Assembly (NCBI RefSeq): GCF_016863035.1
Contig: NZ_BOOC01000033.1
Span: forward strand, 1 to 64,000
Source: Microbispora corallina
GTDB lineage: Bacteria > Actinomycetota > Actinomycetes > Streptosporangiales > Streptosporangiaceae
Direction of reading: 5' to 3'
DNA: 64,000 nt
Within the stretch, counting starts at the first letter, position 1. Each line of letters opens with the position of its first letter. Positions 53,086 to 61,431 of the stretch are shown in pieces. The position numbers were made by a program, and so were the translations under genes. The notes beneath the pieces are model-generated. The model was not told where the DNA came from and did not search any database. It worked only from the letters and a program-made list of their open reading frames with translations.

Positions 53086-53826
53086 TCATCCGTCCGCCTT
53101 CCCGTTCGGCCGGGTGCTGTCGAAGATCGCGATGCCCACGTTGCCCTCGCACGCGTCTCCGGGCGGAGGCGGCGAGGACGCGCCGTCGGGCGGGGGCGCG
53201 TCACGGGCGGCGGACGCGCGAAGCTCCTCCAGCAGAGCCTCCAGGTGGTCGGGCTCGCCGTTGAGGCTCTCGCGCAACCGGCTGCCGAAGTCGTCGATGA
53301 ACTCCTGCAGGTCGTCGATGCGCCGGTCCAGGGCCTCGCGCTGGGATTGCCGGACCTCCCGCTGCAGGGCGACCGCCCGTTCCAACGACTCCCGTTCCAG
53401 TCCCTCGGCCTGCTGCCGGGCCTCGGCCAGGATCGCCTCGGCCTCCTGGCGGGCCAGCGTGACCACCCGTTCCGCGGCCTCGTGGGCGATCTCCACGACC
53501 CGGCCGGCGGTCGCGCTCTCCGTACGAGCCTGCCGGCCGGCCTGGACGGCGGCCCGGAGGCGGCCTCGCAGATCTTCGTTGTCGTGCACCAGCGTGGTCA
53601 AGGTGATCTCCACCAGCCCGAGGAACGTGTCGACCTCCGCAAGGTCGTATCCCTCGCGCAGGCGGACCACGCTGAACACCTGGTTGCGCACGGCGGCCGG
53701 GCTCAGCAGTCCCAGCCGCAGGTGGGCGGAGTCTGCCTCCTCCGGATCTCTCAGCGTGTCGGGGGAGTCCGCGTACAACACCGCGGAGCCGTGACCATGC
53801 TCATGTCCGTCATGTCCGTCGCACAT
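53086..53826 (-). CDS. DivIVA-like coiled-coil protein with His-rich N-terminus
   Basis: 246 residues. It begins MCDGHDGHEHGHG, a probable metal-binding tail. Residues 45-80 (VRNQVFSVVRLREGYDLAEV) match the DivIVA domain, and 85-210 are a long Glu/Arg/Gln coiled coil, as in DivIVA/Wag31 scaffolds that mark poles or membranes. The C-terminus is Pro-rich. GTGAGGT precedes ATG 53826. It lies between a ZIP-like gene and a GDPD gene in the same direction. A metal-responsive scaffold role is a guess. Confidence 0.8.
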   Translation of the reverse strand: MCDGHDGHEHGHGSAVLYADSPDTLRDPEEADSAHLRLGLLSPAAVRNQVFSVVRLREGYDLAEVDTFLGLVEITLTTLVHDNEDLRGRLRAAVQAGRQARTESATAGRVVEIAHEAAERVVTLARQEAEAILAEARQQAEGLERESLERAVALQREVRQSQREALDRRIDDLQEFIDDFGSRLRESLNGEPDHLEALLEELRASAARDAPPPDGASSPPPPGDACEGNVGIAIFDSTRPNGKADG

Positions 53827-53859
53827 GCCGTACCTCACCGTTCTCACTTCGTCGCTTCA

Positions 53860-53877
53860 CGCGGGCGGGGGCCCGCG
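53860..53877 (-). terminator. Short GC hairpin after the GDPD gene
   Basis: CGCGGGC/GCCCGCG, 7-bp stem with a GGGG loop, 7 bases past the GDPD stop codon. No T-run. Confidence 0.4.
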
Positions 53878-53884
53878 GCGGAGG

Positions 53885-54688
53885 TCAGAGGCCGCAGGCG
53901 GCCCCCGCCCAGTCCAGGTAGGCGGACGTCCGGTCGGTCACGACGCGGGTCACGCCGTACCCGGCCAGCCGGCGCCAGGAGGCGGGATCGTCAGGGGTCC
54001 AGGCGTAGACCGGGACCCCGGCGGCCCGGTAGGCCCGCACGCGGTCGGCCGACAGGGTGTCGTGCCGGACGCTCACGAATGCGTACCCCCGGGCCGTCGC
54101 GACCGGCGGCGGCGCCGTCGCGAGCAGCCCCTGCGGCGCCGGAATGGATCGCACGGCCCGCAGCGCCGCCGCCGAGAACGACATCAGGGGCGCCCATCGG
54201 TACGCGCCGTACCGCCGGTAGTCGCCCTCGAGCGCCGCGAGGTCCCGGTGGTCGGGAACCTCCTTGAGCTCGACGAGCATCCGGGCGCCGCCGTCCCGCA
54301 CCAGAGCCATGACCGCGGCCAGGGTCGGCGGTCGCTGTCCCTCGTACGTCCTGAGCGTGCGGAAGCGCGCCAGGCTCATGCCGGAGACCCTGCCGGTGCC
54401 CGTGGTCGTGCGGTCGACGGTCGCGTCGTGCATCAGGACCGGCTCGTGGTCCCTGGTGAAGTGCACGTCGAGCTCGACCGTGTCGGCCCCCGCCTCGATG
54501 GCGGCCCGGAATGCGTCGAGGGTGTTCTCCGTGCCCCCGGTCGGGTCGCCGCGATGGGCGACGACGCCCGGGGGCGCACACGTCCTCGCGGCGTGCCGGG
54601 CGAGGGCGCCGTCCAGGCCCTGGGCGTGTCCGACCAGCGTCAGGGACATCACCGACACCACAGACAGGCGCCACGGCAGGGCGCTCAC
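53885..54688 (-). CDS. Secreted glycerophosphodiester phosphodiesterase
   Basis: 267 residues. A short signal-like N-terminus (MSALPWRLSVVSVMSLTLVG) then the GDPD TIM barrel: HRGDPTGGTENTLDAFRAAI, DTVELDVHFTRDHEPVLMHD, and later catalytic and metal residues in MLVELKEV. It hydrolyses glycerophosphodiesters to glycerol-3-phosphate, outside the cell if exported. GTG 54688 was taken as start on the basis of the signal. A motif shared with the SH3-protein promoter lies about 190 bases upstream. Confidence 0.87.
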   Translation of the reverse strand: MSALPWRLSVVSVMSLTLVGHAQGLDGALARHAARTCAPPGVVAHRGDPTGGTENTLDAFRAAIEAGADTVELDVHFTRDHEPVLMHDATVDRTTTGTGRVSGMSLARFRTLRTYEGQRPPTLAAVMALVRDGGARMLVELKEVPDHRDLAALEGDYRRYGAYRWAPLMSFSAAALRAVRSIPAPQGLLATAPPPVATARGYAFVSVRHDTLSADRVRAYRAAGVPVYAWTPDDPASWRRLAGYGVTRVVTDRTSAYLDWAGAACGL

Positions 54689-55004
54689 CGGGCGAGGAGG
54701 CCGGCCCGGACGACGTGAAGGAGTAAGGCATGCCGGGGGTCGCGAGCGCTCGAAGCGGGTAGGTGCCGGGCCGTGGCCGACATGCGTGTCACGGGCGTCT
54801 CCCTTCGGTGCCGCATCGTCCCGGCGCAGCGGACGCCGCGCGATCCTGCGGGAAGCGATGCTCACGAAAAGTAGTTCCTCGATTACTCTTCGTTTACACA
54901 CCTGCTCAAGCGGTCATACATTCTTTGCCATTCCGAGCCCGAGGTCCCCCCAGCCGATGAGCGACTCCGTTGACAGGCCGACCGGCCCGCATAAACTTTC
55001 ACAT
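54689..55004. other. Divergent promoter region, GDPD / ArsR-CDF
   Basis: 316 bases. It holds the GTGTAAACGAAGAGTAATC motif on the minus strand (54899-54881) and the ArsR promoter from 54970. Confidence 0.6.
54881..54899 (-). promoter_or_regulatory. Shared 19-base motif, GDPD promoter
   Basis: GTGTAAACGAAGAGTAATC contains GTAAAC and GTAATC in direct repeat, 11 bases apart. It matches the motif upstream of the SH3 gene at 18 of 19 positions. The form suggests an OmpR/PhoB-type response-regulator site; MtrA is a candidate. Confidence 0.5.
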
Positions 55005-55009
55005 GTGAA
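54970..55009 (+). promoter_or_regulatory. ArsR promoter and operator
   Basis: -35 TTGACA (54970-54975), 16-base spacer, -10 TAAACT (54992-54997). Transcription would start near 55004-55005, at the GTG start codon. The palindrome TTCACATGTGAA (54998-55009) covers the start site. Confidence 0.65.
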
Positions 55010-55409
55010 TAACCGTGCAAGTGTCATGGACGGGAGCGCCGACGCGTGCGCCCTGCCCGTGGTCGACGCCGCCCGGGTCGAGACCGTCCGCCGGACGCTC
55101 CCGTCCCGCGAGACGACCGAGGAGCTCGCCCAGATCTTCGGCCTCCTCGCCGATCCCGGCCGGCTGCGGCTGATCTCGGCACTGCTGGAGGGTGGTGAGA
55201 TGTGCGTCTGCGACCTGGCGGCCGCGACAGGCCACAGCATGTCGGCCGCGTCGCACGCGCTTCGCCTGCTGCGGGTTCACAATGTCGTGAAGGTCCGCAG
55301 GTCGGGCCGGCAGGCCTACTACCGGCTCGCGGACTCGCACGTACGGATGCTGTTCGACCTGGCGATCACCCACATCGGGCACGACGGGAGGGAGCGGGAC
55401 GATGAGTGA
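55005..55409 (+). CDS. ArsR/SmtB-family metal-responsive repressor
   Basis: 134 residues with an ArsR winged helix. Metal-site residues are visible: Cys pair in GEMCVCDLAAATG (alpha3-type) and DSHVRMLFDLAITHIGHD (alpha5 Asp/His type of zinc sensors). GTG 55005 coincides with the predicted transcription start, so the mRNA is probably leaderless; ATG 55026 is the alternative and lacks a ribosome binding site. The CDF exporter gene follows with an 8-base overlap and is the clear target. Confidence 0.9.
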   Translation: MNNRASVMDGSADACALPVVDAARVETVRRTLPSRETTEELAQIFGLLADPGRLRLISALLEGGEMCVCDLAAATGHSMSAASHALRLLRVHNVVKVRRSGRQAYYRLADSHVRMLFDLAITHIGHDGRERDDE

Positions 55410-56628
55410 CCACGCGCATCTCCAGGACCCCGAGCGCGGCCCGGAGCCCGACCGCCGGGACGGCGAGGGGGCCGCCGCGCGGGATCACGAGCCGGACCAC
55501 GAGCCGGACCACGAGCCGGACCAGGGCCGGGCTGACGGCCACGGCCATGGGCACGGCAAGGGTCAGGGTCACGGGCATGGTCATGGGCACGCGATCGGCG
55601 CGGACACCGACCGGCGGCTCCTGACGGGCGCCCTCGCGCTGATCGTCGCCTTCATGGCGGCCGAGGTCGTCATGGGTCTGATCGCCCGTTCCCTCGCCCT
55701 CGTCTCCGACGCGGGGCACATGCTGACGGACGCCATCGCCATCGCCTTCGCGCTCGTCGCCATGCGGATCGCGGCCCGTCCACCGCAGGGCGGCTTCACG
55801 TACGGGCTGAAGCGGGCCGAGATCGTGTCGGCCCAGATCAACGGCATAACGCTGTTGCTGCTCAGCGCGTACTTCGTCTACGAGGGCGTCCGGCGGCTGA
55901 TCTCACCGCCACAGGTCGAGGGCGTGTACGTCGTGGCCACCGGCCTGGCGGGGATCGTCGTCAACCTCGCCGCGACGTGGCTGCTCAGCCGGGCCAACAG
56001 GGGCAGTCTCAACGTCGAGGGCGCCTTCCAGCACATCCTGAACGACCTGTACGCCTTCATCGCCACCACCGCGGCCGGCGCCGTCGTCTGGGCGACCGGC
56101 TGGGCCCGCGCCGACGCCGTCGCGGCACTGGTCGTCTCGGCGCTCATGCTCAAGGCGGGGTGGGGGCTGGTCCGCGACTCCGGCCGCGTCTTCATGGAGG
56201 CCGCTCCCGCGGGGATGAGCCCGGCGGAGATCGGCCGCAAGACGGCCGGGCTGGAGCACGTGGTCGAGGTGCACGACCTGCACATCTGGGAGGTCACCTC
56301 GGGCTATCCCGCGATGTCCGCGCACATCCTCGTCGCCCCTGGGGCGGACTGTCACGCCGTACGGCAGGCGGCGCAGCGGCTGGTGCACGACGAGTACGGA
56401 ATCGACCACACCACGCTGCAGGTGGACCACGCCCCGCCCGAACTGCTGGCCATCGGCGAGCCGGCGCCCCACTGCGCCGACGCCCATGGCCCCGCCCACA
56501 CGTCCCCCGAGCGGGTGAACGGCGCTCGCGCCGGCAGCGCGGCGGGCGGTCCCGAGCAGCCGATGGACGGCGAACGGGAGACCTCCTCCTGCCCGGAGCG
56601 CCGCCGGATCCGGTTCTCCCGGCACTGA
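55402..56628 (+). CDS. CDF-family cation efflux transporter (ZitB/CzcD-like)
   Basis: 408 residues. The N-terminal 70 are Asp/His-rich (DHEPDHEPDHEPD, GHGHGHG). Six transmembrane helices with zinc-site motifs HMLTDAIAIAF (TM2) and HILNDLYAFIA (TM5), then a C-terminal cytosolic domain (VVEVHDLHIWEVTSGYPAMS). It exports zinc or cobalt against protons. The gene is coupled to the ArsR repressor. It has an extra Pro/Ala-rich tail after about residue 355. Confidence 0.93.
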   Translation: MSDHAHLQDPERGPEPDRRDGEGAAARDHEPDHEPDHEPDQGRADGHGHGHGKGQGHGHGHGHAIGADTDRRLLTGALALIVAFMAAEVVMGLIARSLALVSDAGHMLTDAIAIAFALVAMRIAARPPQGGFTYGLKRAEIVSAQINGITLLLLSAYFVYEGVRRLISPPQVEGVYVVATGLAGIVVNLAATWLLSRANRGSLNVEGAFQHILNDLYAFIATTAAGAVVWATGWARADAVAALVVSALMLKAGWGLVRDSGRVFMEAAPAGMSPAEIGRKTAGLEHVVEVHDLHIWEVTSGYPAMSAHILVAPGADCHAVRQAAQRLVHDEYGIDHTTLQVDHAPPELLAIGEPAPHCADAHGPAHTSPERVNGARAGSAAGGPEQPMDGERETSSCPERRRIRFSRH

Positions 56629-56978
56629 CGGCCCGAACTCCACCGCGGCGACGGCGGCAGGGCGGCTACTCGTCGCCCTTGCTCGGGGTCCGAAGCTCCT
56701 TGTACATCTCCCCGCACTGCTTCGTCGCCATGTCGTCGGGAGCGCACAGCAGCACGTCCAGGGCGAAATCGACGCTCCGCTGCCGGCCCTCCGAGGTGGA
56801 GAAGAGGGCCCTGATTCACGCGTCACCAATACTTGGCGGTTCGGCGATACGCGCGCCGGGGCCGGCCCAGCCCTCCAGTGAGTTGCCGCGCAACCAGGCT
56901 GTGCACACCGGAGGGCCGGGGCCGGTGGGACCGACCGCCGACCCGCTGCTTCCGCCGCCGGCGGCGGGTCCGGGACGG
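56629..56978. other. Intergenic region with gene remnant
   Basis: 350 bases between the CDF and DUF4396 genes, which converge here. It contains the remnant at 56666-56815 and no other feature. Confidence 0.45.
56666..56815 (-). pseudogene. C-terminal remnant of an unidentified protein gene
   Basis: A minus-strand frame with coding-like composition reads RALFSTSEGRQRSVDFALDV, then LLCAPDDMATKQCGEMYKEL and ends at a stop. An in-frame stop lies just before it and there is no good start, so only a 3' end survives. Family not recognised. Confidence 0.4.
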
Positions 56979-57680
56979 TCAGTGGTAGGCGTGGACGACC
57001 GCGTGTCCCCTGCCTCGGCCGATGACCCACTTGTTGACGGGCGTGGTGACGATGAACGCCACCGCCAGCGACACGGCGAGCGATCCCCAGAACAGCCAGT
57101 CGGCCAGGCCCGCGGCCATCGCGCCGGGGATGGCGACGACGACCGTGTTGTCCACGATCTCCATGACGAGGATCGACAGCGTGTCCGCGGCCACCGCCAG
57201 GCGGACCGCCGTACGCCAGTCGACCCCCGCCCGGCGCAGGCCGCGCAGCGTGAGCGCGTAGCCGAAGAAGAACGCCAGCACGATGGCGAGCACCACGGAG
57301 GGGACGTTCCCCCAGCCCAGGGTCGTCGCGATCACCATGCCGAGGACCTCGCCGATCGCACAGCCCGTCAGGCAGTGCAGCGTCGCCGCCGCCGCGACTC
57401 CCCACGTCGCCGAGTGCCCGTCGTGCCCACCATGCCCGCCCGGGCCGTGCCCAGCATGCCCGCCCGAGCCGTGCCCAGCATGCCCGCCCGGGCCCCGCCC
57501 GCCATGTCCCTCGGCGCCGTGCCCGTCCGTGCCGTGCCCGCCGGGGGCGTGGGCCGCGTGCTCGGCATGCCCGGACCGGCGGGCGTGGTCGGCCCCGCCT
57601 GGGGCCGGGTGCTCGTCGTGGCCGTCTTGATCGTGACGGGCCCGGGCGTCGTGACCGGGTCGCCTGAAATCCGACATCAT
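56979..57680 (-). CDS. DUF4396 membrane protein with His-rich N-terminus
   Basis: 233 residues. Residues 1-90 are extremely rich in Gly and His (about 25 His, GGHGG/GHAGHG units), a likely metal-binding tail. The remaining part has four hydrophobic segments, with LHCLTGCAIGEVLGMVIATT of the DUF4396 family. GGAGGCG precedes ATG 57680. A CsoR-like box 21 bases upstream suggests copper control. A role in metal handling is inferred from the tail and the box. Confidence 0.82.
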   Translation of the reverse strand: MMSDFRRPGHDARARHDQDGHDEHPAPGGADHARRSGHAEHAAHAPGGHGTDGHGAEGHGGRGPGGHAGHGSGGHAGHGPGGHGGHDGHSATWGVAAAATLHCLTGCAIGEVLGMVIATTLGWGNVPSVVLAIVLAFFFGYALTLRGLRRAGVDWRTAVRLAVAADTLSILVMEIVDNTVVVAIPGAMAAGLADWLFWGSLAVSLAVAFIVTTPVNKWVIGRGRGHAVVHAYH

Positions 57681-57700
57681 CGCCTCCTCGGTCCGACTAT

Positions 57701-57717
57701 ATACCCCCCACCCGTAT
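57701..57717. promoter_or_regulatory. CsoR/RcnR-like operator
   Basis: ATAC and GTAT arms around nine mostly C bases (ATACCCCCCACCCGTAT). This is the general form of CsoR-family copper or nickel repressor sites, placed 21 bases before the His-rich gene's start codon. No csoR gene is in the window. Confidence 0.55.
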
Positions 57718-57775
57718 GTCGCGCCGCCGCTCCCACCGCTCGTTTGCCCCCTGACCTCACGGGTATCAGGCGGCC

Positions 57776-58612
57776 ATGTTCGTGCCGTCAGACCTGGATG
57801 TCCTGGTCCCGACCCGGGACCGGTCCGGCGCGCTGGCCGTCACGCTCTCGGGCCTTGCGGCCCAGACGGCGTCCGGGTTCCGCGTGGTCGTGTCCGACCA
57901 GTCGCGGACCGCGGTGAGCGGGGACGGCCTGGTCGCGGCCGCCGCGCGCATCCTCGAACACCGGGGGTGCCCGGTCACCCTGATCCACCACGTGCCGCCG
58001 CGCGGGATGGCCGAGCAGCGGGCGTTCCTGCTCCGGCACGCCGAGCGGCGCCTGGTCCTCTACCTCGACGACGACGTGTGGCTGGAGCCCGAGGCGATCG
58101 AGGTCCTGCTGGCCGCCATCAGCCGGCTCCGCTGCGGGTTCGTCGGCTTCGGGCTGCACGGCCTGTCGTACCGCGACGACGTCCGCCCCCAGGAGCTCAC
58201 GCCGTACGAGGAGTGGACGGACGGGGTGCGGCCCGAGCGTGTGCGGCGCGGGACCGCGGCCTGGCGCCGCCACACCCTGCACAACGCCTCGAACCTCCTG
58301 CATCTCGACGAGCGGACGAGCCCGGCGACGCACGGCGGGGGTGCCAAGCCGCCCTGGCGGCCGTACAAGGTGGCCTGGATCGGCGGATGCGTGATCTACG
58401 ACCGGCCGCGGCTCGTGGAGTGCGGCGGCTTCGACTTCTGGACCCACGTGCCGCCGCACCACGCGGGTGAGGACGTGGTCGCGCAGCTGCGGGTCATGGA
58501 GAGGTACGGCGGGGCCGGGCTGTTGCCGAGCCGGGCCTATCACCTCGAACTCCCCACGACCGTCGCGGACCGCCGGGCCGAGTGCTACGACTATGTGATC
58601 GACGCGTCATGA
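57776..58612 (+). CDS. GT2-type glycosyltransferase
   Basis: 278 residues. GT-A fold: DVLVPTRDRSGALAVTLSGL at the N-terminus, metal-binding DDD in VLYLDDDVWLEPEAIEVLL, and a substrate region with AWIGGCVIYDRPRLVECGG. Typical of sugar transferases for cell-surface polysaccharides. ATG 57776 lies just after the divergent DUF4396 promoter. ATGA overlap couples it to the GT9 gene, which suggests a common envelope or glycan product. Confidence 0.85.
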   Translation: MFVPSDLDVLVPTRDRSGALAVTLSGLAAQTASGFRVVVSDQSRTAVSGDGLVAAAARILEHRGCPVTLIHHVPPRGMAEQRAFLLRHAERRLVLYLDDDVWLEPEAIEVLLAAISRLRCGFVGFGLHGLSYRDDVRPQELTPYEEWTDGVRPERVRRGTAAWRRHTLHNASNLLHLDERTSPATHGGGAKPPWRPYKVAWIGGCVIYDRPRLVECGGFDFWTHVPPHHAGEDVVAQLRVMERYGGAGLLPSRAYHLELPTTVADRRAECYDYVIDAS

Positions 58613-59682
58613 GCGGCGGAGTGGGCCCGACCCTCGACGGGGTGCGGCGCATCGCTGTGCTGCGCGCGAACGCGCTGGGCGACCTGGTGCTCGCGATGCC
58701 CGCGCTGGACGCGATCCACCACGCGTACCCGGAGGCGCGGATCACGCTGCTCGGCCTCGACTGGCACGCCCGCTTCCTGGACGGCCGGCCGGGCCCGGTG
58801 GACGACGTGGTCGCGCTGCCGCCGATCACGGGCGTGTCCACCGCGGAGAGCGGGCACGCGGCCCCGGAGAGCCTGTTCGACGAGCTGCGCGGGCGCCGCT
58901 TCGACCTCGCGGTGCAGATCCACGGCGGCGGGCGCCACTCCAACTCCTTCCTCCTCGGGCTCGGCGCCCGGATGACGGCCGGGCTGCGCACGCCGGACGC
59001 CGCGAAGCTCGACCTGTGGGTGCCGTACGTGTACTACCACCACGAGACGCTGCGCTACCTGGAGGTGGCCGCCCTGGTCGGAGGGTTCACCGAGGACCTC
59101 GAGCCGCGCGTCGCGGTCACACCGGCCGACCGGGCGGAGCTGGCCCGGGCGTTCGGCGAGCCGCCACCCGGCCTCGTCGCGCTCCACCCTGGTGCGAGCG
59201 ACCCCCGGCGGCGGTGGCCCGCCAAGGACTTCGCGGCCCTCGCCGACCGGCTGGGGCGGCCCGTGGTGATCACCGGTGTCGAGCGGGAGCGCGACCTGGT
59301 CGAGGAGGTGGCGGCGGCCATGAGCCGGCCCGTCGTCCTGGCCGTGGACACCCTCACCCTGGGCGGTCTCGCCGCCCTGTACGAGCGGTGCTCCCTGGTG
59401 GTCTCCAACGACACCGGGCCCCGGCACCTCGCCGCCGCCGTCGGCGCCCCGACCGTCGGGATCTACTGGTGCGGCAATCTGATCAACGCCGGGCCGCTGA
59501 CCAGGGCCAGGCACCGGCCGCTGGTGTCCTGGACGCAGGCCTGCCCGGTGTGCGGGACGAGCGGTGTCGACCTCACCCTCGAACGGTGCCCGCACGACGC
59601 CTCCTGGGTGGCCGGGGTCACCGTGGACGAGGCCGCCGAGCAGGCCGAGGACCTGCTCGGCGGCCTCGCCCAGGGCCGTTGA
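58609..59682 (+). CDS. GT9-type (heptosyltransferase-like) glycosyltransferase
   Basis: 357 residues of GT-B fold. Blocks match GT9: RIAVLRANALGDLVLAMPAL, VALHPGASDPRRRWPAKDF, VVSNDTGPRHLAAAVGAPTV, GIYWCGN. In Gram-negatives GT9 builds LPS core. In actinomycetes homologs sit in glycan or antibiotic clusters with unknown donors. ATG 58609 overlaps the GT2 stop. A C-terminal pair of Cys (QACPVCGTSG) is present, perhaps structural. Confidence 0.88.
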   Translation: MSGGVGPTLDGVRRIAVLRANALGDLVLAMPALDAIHHAYPEARITLLGLDWHARFLDGRPGPVDDVVALPPITGVSTAESGHAAPESLFDELRGRRFDLAVQIHGGGRHSNSFLLGLGARMTAGLRTPDAAKLDLWVPYVYYHHETLRYLEVAALVGGFTEDLEPRVAVTPADRAELARAFGEPPPGLVALHPGASDPRRRWPAKDFAALADRLGRPVVITGVERERDLVEEVAAAMSRPVVLAVDTLTLGGLAALYERCSLVVSNDTGPRHLAAAVGAPTVGIYWCGNLINAGPLTRARHRPLVSWTQACPVCGTSGVDLTLERCPHDASWVAGVTVDEAAEQAEDLLGGLAQGR

Positions 59683-59796
59683 GCCGTACGGCCGGTGGGG
59701 GTCGCGGCGTGGCCCCGCCGTGACCTGGCGGCGGCACACTCCTGTCCGTCGGCGGGCGCGACCCGCGTCCGCGGGACGACGGCGAGAGGACGGCAT

Positions 59797-60057
59797 GTGA
59801 GAGACGGCGTCTGCCCGAAGTGCTCTTCGACGGCCATCATGCAGGGCGTGGAGGTGCGCGACCGGGGCGAGCACAACCCCCAGCCCCTGCGGGTGCACGT
59901 CACCGAGCCCGAACCGGCCAAGCACGGCTTCATCTGGTTCCAGGGCGGGTCGGACGGCGTAGTGCGCGCCTGGATCTGCGCCTCCTGCGGCTACACCGAG
60001 CTCTACACGGACAACCTGGCCGCGCTCTACGAGAGCTACCGCAAGACCCTGGGCTGA
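59797..60057 (+). CDS. Small zinc-ribbon protein
   Basis: 86 residues with CPKC (residues 6-9) and CASC (about 65-68) pairs, one four-Cys zinc ribbon. The insert between the pairs is about 55 residues and includes GEHNPQPLRVHV. GTG 59797 follows GAGAGG. Unknown function; such proteins often bind nucleic acids. The acetyltransferase gene follows after 14 bases. Confidence 0.75.
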   Translation: MRDGVCPKCSSTAIMQGVEVRDRGEHNPQPLRVHVTEPEPAKHGFIWFQGGSDGVVRAWICASCGYTELYTDNLAALYESYRKTLG

Positions 60058-60071
60058 ACCCCGGCGATAGC

Positions 60072-60587
60072 ATGATCCGCGTGAGGAGCGAGCCGTACGT
60101 CGAGGTCCGTCCCATGCTCGACGCGGACGCCGACGTCGTGCTGGCCATCTACCAGGCCGGCCTCGACTCCGGCGACGCCAGCTTCGAGACGGCCGCGCCC
60201 GACTGGGCGACGTTCGCGGCCGGCAGGCTGCCCGGTCTCCGCTTCGTCGCCGTGGACGGCGCCACCGGCCGCGTCGCCGGCTGGATCGCCGCCTCCCGCG
60301 TGTCGTCGCGCGTGGTGTACGAGGGCGTGGTGGAGCACAGCGTCTACACCGACCCGGCGTACCGGCGCCGCGGGGTCGCCCGGGCCCTGCTGGAGGCCTT
60401 CATCGCGGCCAGCGAGGCCGCCGGGATCTGGACCATCCAGAGCGGGATCTTCCCGGAGAACCTCCCCAGCCTGCGCCTGCACGAGTCCCTCGGCTTCCGG
60501 GTGGTCGGGACGCGCGAGCGCATCGGCCGCCACCACGGGGTGTGGCGCGACGTCGTCCTGGTGGAGCGGCGCAGCCCCGCCGTCTGA
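60072..60587 (+). CDS. GNAT-family acetyltransferase (phosphinothricin acetyltransferase-like)
   Basis: 171 residues. Order of GNAT motifs: VRPMLDADADVVLAIYQAGL, SVYTDPAYRRRGVARALLEA (acetyl-CoA pyrophosphate loop RRRGVA), and FPENLPSLRLHESLGFRVVG. The last block and GRHHGVWRDVVLVER are typical of the PAT/YncA group, which acetylate phosphinothricin or amino acids. ATG 60072 is weakly supported; no strong ribosome binding site. It follows the zinc-ribbon gene. Confidence 0.88.
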   Translation: MIRVRSEPYVEVRPMLDADADVVLAIYQAGLDSGDASFETAAPDWATFAAGRLPGLRFVAVDGATGRVAGWIAASRVSSRVVYEGVVEHSVYTDPAYRRRGVARALLEAFIAASEAAGIWTIQSGIFPENLPSLRLHESLGFRVVGTRERIGRHHGVWRDVVLVERRSPAV

Positions 60588-60975
60588 GGCGGGCGCACGG
60601 GCGGGCGGAGCCGCACGGGCGGGGCGCACTACTCCCTGGGGTGGAGGGCGGCGGGCGCGTGCGCCCGGGGTGGTAGATCGGATGGCCTCCCCCCGCGCGA
60701 CGACGCGGGAGGCCCTCCGCGGGCACGATCGAGGCGTCGCCGGCGCACCGGCGGGCGCACGGCTGAGGCGTCCTCCGTACTCCCCCGGTGGTAGGCGACG
60801 TGTCGCTGGGCGGCGGACGACGACGGCCCCACCGGTCGGAGACCATCGCCGTGGCAGGTCACCGCACAGCGCCAGTGGGCCCTCGCGGGGGCCGGGTCAC
60901 GGTCGCCGGGCCCCGGCGCGCCTGCGGCCGTCCTCGCCCCTCCGTATCCGATCCCCCACCGAAGGGAGTCCCGCC
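60588..60975. other. Intergenic region
   Basis: 388 bases between the acetyltransferase and DUF6220 genes. Nothing convincing seen apart from GAAGGGAG, the ribosome binding site of the next gene. A minus-strand ORF at 60629-60862 has no support. Confidence 0.4.
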
Positions 60976-61431
60976 GTGCGCAAGGTGTACGCCGTTCTCG
61001 CGGGCGTCCTGTTGGCCGCCACCGTGGCGCAGATGTACTTCGCGGCCGTCGGCGCGTTCGACAAACCGCAGGACGACGGCTCGTTCGCCCTGCACAGCAT
61101 GACCGGCATGCTGGTCATCCCGGTCCTGACGCTGCTGGTCACGGCCGCCGCCGCGGCGGCCCGCGCGCCCGGCCGGCTGATCGGGCTGAGCGTGCTCCCG
61201 CTCGGCCTGATCGTCGTCCAGGTGCTGATCGTCGTCCTCGGCCGCGCGTTCGACGACGGCGCCGGGAACTCCACCCCGGTTGCCCTCGCCATCCTGGGCC
61301 TCCACGCGCTCAACGGCATGGCCGTCATGGGTGTGTCCGCGGCGGTGTTCCGGCAGGCCCGGCGGCTCGCGGCCGGCACGGCCGGCGCGGCGGCGGGCGC
61401 CTCCGAGGGGTCGGCGGTGCGGGCCTCGTGA
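60976..61431 (+). CDS. DUF6220 four-helix membrane protein
   Basis: 151 residues with four hydrophobic helices. MRKVYAVLAGVLLAATVAQM and FAAVGAFDKPQDDGSFALHS match DUF6220. Two His (LHSMTG, GLHALNG) sit at helix ends, as in small b-type haem proteins. GTG 60976 was chosen by the GAAGGGAG upstream. GTGA overlap with the multicopper oxidase gene suggests a joint role in oxidation or copper handling at the membrane. Confidence 0.8.
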   Translation: MRKVYAVLAGVLLAATVAQMYFAAVGAFDKPQDDGSFALHSMTGMLVIPVLTLLVTAAAAAARAPGRLIGLSVLPLGLIVVQVLIVVLGRAFDDGAGNSTPVALAILGLHALNGMAVMGVSAAVFRQARRLAAGTAGAAAGASEGSAVRAS

